Shown here: in pieces, positions 60,239 through 64,000 of the stretch
Position numbering within the stretch: the stretch's first letter is position 1
Layout: the number at the start of each line of letters is the position of its first letter
Source: a virus
IMG/VR virus record: IMGVR_UViG_3300009159_000038
Location: 62,001-126,000 of that record
Reading direction: 5' to 3' (one strand)
DNA length: 64,000 bases
Program-made: the position numbers and the translations under genes
The notes under the pieces: generated by a model
Databases searched by the model: none
Told to the model about the DNA's origin: nothing
What the model saw: the letters and a program-made list of their open reading frames with translations, nothing else

Positions 60239-60652
60239 ATGGAACTATTCGATCTTGTCAGAATTATGTTTTCTGATCAAAAGAAATATGCAAAGCTATC
60301 TTATCATGAAAAGTCTAAAAACTTCTTTATGATTCAAAGATTCATGTCTATTAAATACCCAACAACTGCTCAATCACTTAATCGTGTAGGTGCTAATCCC
60401 GGTGCCATCATTGATCTATGGCAATTAGTTGCTTCTCGTTTTAGTAAAGTTCCAGGATGGATATATACTAAGACGAAAAAAGTATCTACTACAACAGAAA
60501 AACGTTGGAAACCTGATCCAGAAATTGCAACTATTTGGATGCAAAGAAATTCAGTAGGTCCAAGAGAACTAGATGAATGTATCAAATACCGTCCAGAGGA
60601 AATGAAAAAACTTTTCAAATCCCTAGAAAAACAGATTGGAATGTATGAATGA
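60239..60652 (+). CDS. Hypothetical protein
   Basis: 137 residues from the ATG at 60239 (MELFDLVRIM), basic. It has FFMIQRFMSIKYPTTAQSLN and an ELDECIKYRPEEMKKLFKSL C-terminal helix. It overlaps the next gene by 8 nt. I do not recognise the family. Confidence 0.55.
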   Translation: MELFDLVRIMFSDQKKYAKLSYHEKSKNFFMIQRFMSIKYPTTAQSLNRVGANPGAIIDLWQLVASRFSKVPGWIYTKTKKVSTTTEKRWKPDPEIATIWMQRNSVGPRELDECIKYRPEEMKKLFKSLEKQIGMYE

Positions 60653-61298
60653 TTACATATCACCATTAGTACAACCTTTAATTCTCGAAGTATTTCTCTA
60701 TCAAAACAATTATAAAGATCGTTTATTGGTATCTGAGTTACGAAAGAAGACTAATATTATTCAAAATGGCGAAGATGAGAATTCTTTCTTTGTTAAAGCA
60801 GATGATGTTTTTTTCGTGATTAGCTCAAAATTTGCCAAAGATCTAGATACATTCAGAAATTCATCGGATAAAACTATTTTTAAAAATGCCACTTCGATTT
60901 ACTTTCTAGATACAATTCTAGAAAGGTTTCAATCTATAAAGTACTTCAAAATTAATGTATCTCAATCTACCAATTTTACTAGAGAGAAAGAAAACGTCAT
61001 TAATTTTGATTATCGAATAGCTCATTCTCGAGTAGATCTTACTTCTGAATTTGATGGCGTAGATCTATTTCTATTGGAGTGTATTTTGCGAGATATTAAA
61101 ATTTTCGAATATGATATTCTTCAACCGAAGGCTTATACCGAGATAAATGCACACGATCTAATTGATAAACTATCCATCTATCTTACCGGCATAGAAGAGA
61201 GTAGCGAAGAATTCGAAATTATCCAAAGAATTCTTATGATTATTGGTCCAAAACTCGAACAGGACAATTCAATTATACTTCTAATTATTAAGAAGTAG
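60645..61298 (+). CDS. Hypothetical structural-type protein
   Basis: 217 residues from the ATG at 60645. An alpha/beta protein with an SSDKTIFKNATSIYFLDTIL region and a hydrophobic end (QDNSIILLIIKK). Placed before a late box and a large virion gene, which points towards tail or baseplate assembly. Not recognised. Confidence 0.55.
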   Translation: MNDYISPLVQPLILEVFLYQNNYKDRLLVSELRKKTNIIQNGEDENSFFVKADDVFFVISSKFAKDLDTFRNSSDKTIFKNATSIYFLDTILERFQSIKYFKINVSQSTNFTREKENVINFDYRIAHSRVDLTSEFDGVDLFLLECILRDIKIFEYDILQPKAYTEINAHDLIDKLSIYLTGIEESSEEFEIIQRILMIIGPKLEQDNSIILLIIKK

Positions 61299-61301
61299 TT
61301 T

Positions 61302-61314
61302 GAATATATAAAAA
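61302..61314 (+). promoter_or_regulatory. Late-promoter-like motif GAATATATAAAAA
   Basis: It is 28 nt before the gene at 61330. Confidence 0.55.
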
Positions 61315-61329
61315 AAACATTCCGAAATA

Positions 61330-61731
61330 ATGTCAGGAACTGGTCCAACTATAGATAAACGATTCGAAGAAATCTTACTAGCAATACAAACCATTCAAGC
61401 TAAATTACCAAATGGCGAGCTTGAGAGTATGAAATCGATGATTGCATCTATGCAGAACGATCAAAAAGTAATTAAAGAAGACTTAGAATATTTCAAAAAA
61501 CGTCTGTTTAATCCAGATGATGGAGTTATTGTAAGAATCAACAAAAATACCGACTCTATTGAAAGATTCGGAAAGGAAATTGAGGACATCGTTGATGATT
61601 ATCCTAGAGTACTTTCTAGATTAGAATCTCTTGAATCTTGGAGAGATGGAGTAAATAAAGCACTTTGGATAATATACACATCTATTATAGGTTTAATTCT
61701 TACTGCAGTTTTCGGCATTATTTTAAAATAA
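61330..61731 (+). CDS. Coiled-coil protein with C-terminal membrane anchor
   Basis: 133 residues. A long coiled coil (about 7-105) with FNPDDGVIVRINKNTDSIE in the middle is followed by one C-terminal membrane helix (IIYTSIIGLILTAVFGIIL). The layout is like XhlA-type lysis accessory proteins of phages. Function inferred from layout only. Confidence 0.6.
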   Translation: MSGTGPTIDKRFEEILLAIQTIQAKLPNGELESMKSMIASMQNDQKVIKEDLEYFKKRLFNPDDGVIVRINKNTDSIERFGKEIEDIVDDYPRVLSRLESLESWRDGVNKALWIIYTSIIGLILTAVFGIILK

Positions 61732-61740
61732 CCAAACTTA

Positions 61741-63570
61741 ATGAGATTTGTACTTGATATATCTGCAAACAATAACACTTACAAGGCTAATGATTCTTTG
61801 GTTGTTAAATTTTCAGATTCTTTTAAATTAATTGGATCTATACAATCAATTAACTTTGATTTTGCTCCACTAGATACTGCATCAAATGGACACGATATTT
61901 CTATTCGTTGGTCGTATGACGGTATGGTATGGTCAGCATGGGAAGATTGGATAATCAAAACAGCAGCTGTTGCAAATCAACAAGATCTAATTAGTAAAAT
62001 TATCACCAATCACGATTCATTCTTTTTAGAATTTCGTTTAGTTAGATATGGTACAGATGTAGGAACTAGAACTCTTACATTAGCGGCAATGGAATTCGAG
62101 AGCAAATCTGCTCCTGAACAAATGGTTGAATCGCCATTTGGAAATACATCATGTTATGCACAATGTTCTCCATCACAAAACTTCTATACCGGAGTAAGAA
62201 TTGATTGTGATCCAAGACTTCTATTTCAACCTTACAATTTAATGAATCCGGCAATAAACTTCTATCGAGAAGCTTCGAATGCCGTATCTGAAATGTTTGG
62301 TCATTGTGTTCGTTATTTCAAAACTCAAGCAGATGTTGCTTCAGCTGATGCGGTACTTAAAGAATATTCATTATTCAATGTGACTGATGTTAAAGACATC
62401 AAAATCATGGTTCCGGATAATACATTCCCAGATAATGCTATTGCATTCTTTCCTTATGATATGGATTTTGGAGAAGGTCTAGAGATACACATAGTAAGAG
62501 ATCATTTCGAAAGAGCATTCGGTGTAGATGATTTACCTGAACAAAAAGATTATTTATACTTTCCTCTCATAGATCGTATGTTCGAAGTTCATTCAGCATA
62601 TCTTTATAGAGATTTTATGATGTCTCAAGTTTATTACAAAGTGATGCTATACAAATGGCAAGATAAGCTAAATGTAATGAGAGATATCAAAGAAATCAAT
62701 GATTATGTAGATAATTTAACTGAGAATTTTGATGAAGTTCTACAACCAGAGGTGGATAAAGAATTTTTACAAATAACGAAACCAGATCAATATGTAACTT
62801 CATCCATGAATAATATCGGTGGATATGATAATGTTAGATCTCTTATTAATACAGATATTCAAATAAAGACTTATGATCTAAACAATTACTTTACAATAGT
62901 AGGTAAGTATTTTTACGAATTGAATACCGGAATAAAACAAAATGATTTAGCGGTGAAATATAAATTGTTAGTAAATAGATCACAAAGTGAACATACTGCA
63001 TTTTCTGCATGGTTCAAACCTTTAAAGTCTAATTGGACAACGCAAACAAATACATACGATACAATAATCAATGGATATAATACTGCAGAATCCAAAGGTT
63101 ATCGAATCAATCTTCTTTATAGTAATGTAAATAATACAGTTGTTACTAGTGGAATAGAAGTTAAAATAAATGGACAAACTTTACAATTCAATCAAGATTT
63201 TCCTCAATTAAATAGAGACGAATGGTATGCAATCGTATTTAATCAGCTAAACGATTTTTCACAGGCATCAATTCATATTTGGAAAATGAAATGGACAGGG
63301 GCACCAAACACACAAAAGACAACCGATCTTCAATTAGTATACACTCAAAACGTTTCAATTATTGCAGAAGAAGTCAAACCAACTGCAACTAATTTTACTT
63401 TAGTCGGTGGAACTTTAGGAATAACAAATGTAAGAATTTGGAAAGAATCTATTGAAGAAGAAAAACAACCATTGGTTCTTAATCAATATGTAGTAAGAGA
63501 TTCTCATTTATCTTTAGCTACAGACAATGCTATACCACCTTTACGATTAGTTAAAGAATATGTTAGATAA
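61741..63570 (+). CDS. Large virion/baseplate-type protein
   Basis: 609 residues. The N-terminal 120 residues are beta-rich (FDFAPLDTASNGHDISIRWS). A central section has FGVDDLPEQKDYLYFPLIDRM and a Tyr-rich helix. The C-terminal 250 residues contain a ConA-like sandwich (HTAFSAWFKPLKSNW, EVKINGQTLQFNQ, EWYAIVFNQL). The N-terminal composition fits a T4-like baseplate or tail protein. Its 3' UTR carries copy 2 of the 118-nt element. Confidence 0.55.
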   Translation: MRFVLDISANNNTYKANDSLVVKFSDSFKLIGSIQSINFDFAPLDTASNGHDISIRWSYDGMVWSAWEDWIIKTAAVANQQDLISKIITNHDSFFLEFRLVRYGTDVGTRTLTLAAMEFESKSAPEQMVESPFGNTSCYAQCSPSQNFYTGVRIDCDPRLLFQPYNLMNPAINFYREASNAVSEMFGHCVRYFKTQADVASADAVLKEYSLFNVTDVKDIKIMVPDNTFPDNAIAFFPYDMDFGEGLEIHIVRDHFERAFGVDDLPEQKDYLYFPLIDRMFEVHSAYLYRDFMMSQVYYKVMLYKWQDKLNVMRDIKEINDYVDNLTENFDEVLQPEVDKEFLQITKPDQYVTSSMNNIGGYDNVRSLINTDIQIKTYDLNNYFTIVGKYFYELNTGIKQNDLAVKYKLLVNRSQSEHTAFSAWFKPLKSNWTTQTNTYDTIINGYNTAESKGYRINLLYSNVNNTVVTSGIEVKINGQTLQFNQDFPQLNRDEWYAIVFNQLNDFSQASIHIWKMKWTGAPNTQKTTDLQLVYTQNVSIIAEEVKPTATNFTLVGGTLGITNVRIWKESIEEEKQPLVLNQYVVRDSHLSLATDNAIPPLRLVKEYVR

Positions 63571-63572
63571 TG

Positions 63573-63690
63573 GGAGAATGAAGGAGATTAACCTAACTAG
63601 TAACTACTAGTACTGCCTGAAGAACTATATTATTTCCTCGATCACCTTAGATAAAGGTTATATGTTATTTTGAAGTAGTCAGATTCAGTA
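63573..63690 (+). repeat. 118-nt structured repeat element, copy 2 (3' UTR)
   Basis: Copy 2 of the element at 4142-4259. It starts 3 nt after the stop of the 609-residue gene. Positions 1-92 match copy 1 except for one base in the ACTAGT hairpin loop (AACT instead of AAAT). The 15 nt at 63665-63679 differ entirely, and the final CAGATTCAGTA is identical. The stems ACTAGT/ACTAGT, ACCTT/AAGGT and TACTG/CAGTA are kept. Confidence 0.8.
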
Positions 63691-63772
63691 CCATCGTTGA
63701 TTCATTTACACATTTCCTGCAAATAATAATAAAACCTAAGAGATGCTAATTTATGCATCCAATAAATAAATT

Positions 63773-64000
63773 ATGGAAGATAAAAACGATTCAGTAAGAA
63801 AATCTATAGATGATTTATTAGCAGAAGATCAACAATCAAATTCTTTGTCTACTACATCAGGTGGAGGTTTACCTGCATTTCAAGTAACAGATCCTTTAGA
63901 TTATGATGGAGAAAAAGATATAGCACAGAATAAGGCCAAGAAATTAATGAATTCTCTTTTGAAATTCTACCTATCACAGGAGATAATTCAAAAGAATGAA
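63773..64000 (+). CDS. Hypothetical protein, 3' end outside the window
   Basis: 76 residues are visible before the window ends. An acidic N-terminus (MEDKNDSVRKSIDDLLAEDQ) leads to a Ser/Gly-rich linker and a helix with KAKKLMNSLLKFYLSQE. The ATG follows a GATGC/GCATC hairpin. Too short to classify; the leader contains copy 2 of the repeat element. Confidence 0.5.
   Translation, partial: MEDKNDSVRKSIDDLLAEDQQSNSLSTTSGGGLPAFQVTDPLDYDGEKDIAQNKAKKLMNSLLKFYLSQEIIQKNE

Noticed and set aside
60940-60960. Partial match of the copy-2 variable 15-nt window (reverse complement) to a site near 60945
   Set aside because: Only 11 bases match and the sequence is AT-rich; matches of this size are expected by chance in 64 kb.

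Overview
This window is a stretch of an AT-rich, T4-related (Tevenvirinae-like) tailed phage genome. Every gene I can support lies on the + strand, genes are packed with short overlaps such as TAATG and ATGA, and T4-type replication, recombination and head genes are recognisable one after another. Several signs point to a Bacteroidota host, probably of the Flavobacterium type. Four upstream regions carry the TAnnTTTG element typical of Bacteroidota promoters. Start codons are preceded by A/T-rich leaders with no clear Shine-Dalgarno sequence. One small gene has a Bacteroidota-like signal peptide and the next a lipobox. The host assignment is inference.

Layout. Positions 1-8.2 kb: end of a tail-tube-like gene, virion proteins, a RuvC-fold nuclease, a double glycosyltransferase, two modular adhesins and a pirin. 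8.2-17 kb: ssDNA-binding protein (32), primase (61), uvsY, uvsW, a group of small virion-type genes, and dUTPase. 17.5-24.2 kb: a family-B DNA polymerase split into two genes, with nrdB, nrdA and the sliding clamp between the halves. 24.2-30.3 kb: uvsX, replicative helicase (41), and recombination nuclease 47/46. 30.3-48.6 kb: tail completion (15-like), prohead core proteins, late sigma factor (55-like), head completion (4), portal (20), a protease-scaffold fusion (21/22), major capsid protein (23), a very large Lys/Pro/Ala-rich protein, and a RimK-RimB-like fusion. 49.2-60.2 kb: clamp loader (44) and an accessory region with host-type promoters. That region holds a minimal ligase-like protein, an Ro60/TROVE protein behind a terminator-ended non-coding region, SmpB, a CCA-type nucleotidyltransferase, an HNH protein, envelope proteins, a FEN/RNase H nuclease and Fpg. 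60.2-64 kb: tail or lysis-type genes and a large virion protein.

How the parts work together. The 32/61/41/43/44/45 set is a T4-type replisome. uvsX/uvsY/uvsW/46/47 supply recombination-dependent replication. 55 with clamp 45 would drive late transcription from a recurring GATATATAA / GAATATATAA motif about 25-36 nt upstream of many structural genes. At least fourteen otherwise unrelated proteins share an N-terminus like the T4 capsid-targeting sequence (MK-x-I-x-x-F-x-E-F-[VIL]-N-E), so they are probably loaded into the prohead, trimmed by the gene-21 protease and perhaps injected. Two of these look like enzymes: a kinase-fold protein and an ATP-grasp/retropepsin fusion.

Most interesting signals: (1) the packaged-effector family; (2) an RNA-surveillance island (ligase-like NTase, structured ncRNA, TROVE, SmpB, CCA enzyme); (3) a near-identical 118-nt 3'-UTR element in two places 59 kb apart, with one 15-nt hypervariable window; (4) an A9 slippery run that would extend a prohead protein by 64 residues; (5) the split polymerase; (6) a small protein that copies the major capsid protein's N-terminal arm. 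No tRNA, tmRNA or CRISPR array was recognised.
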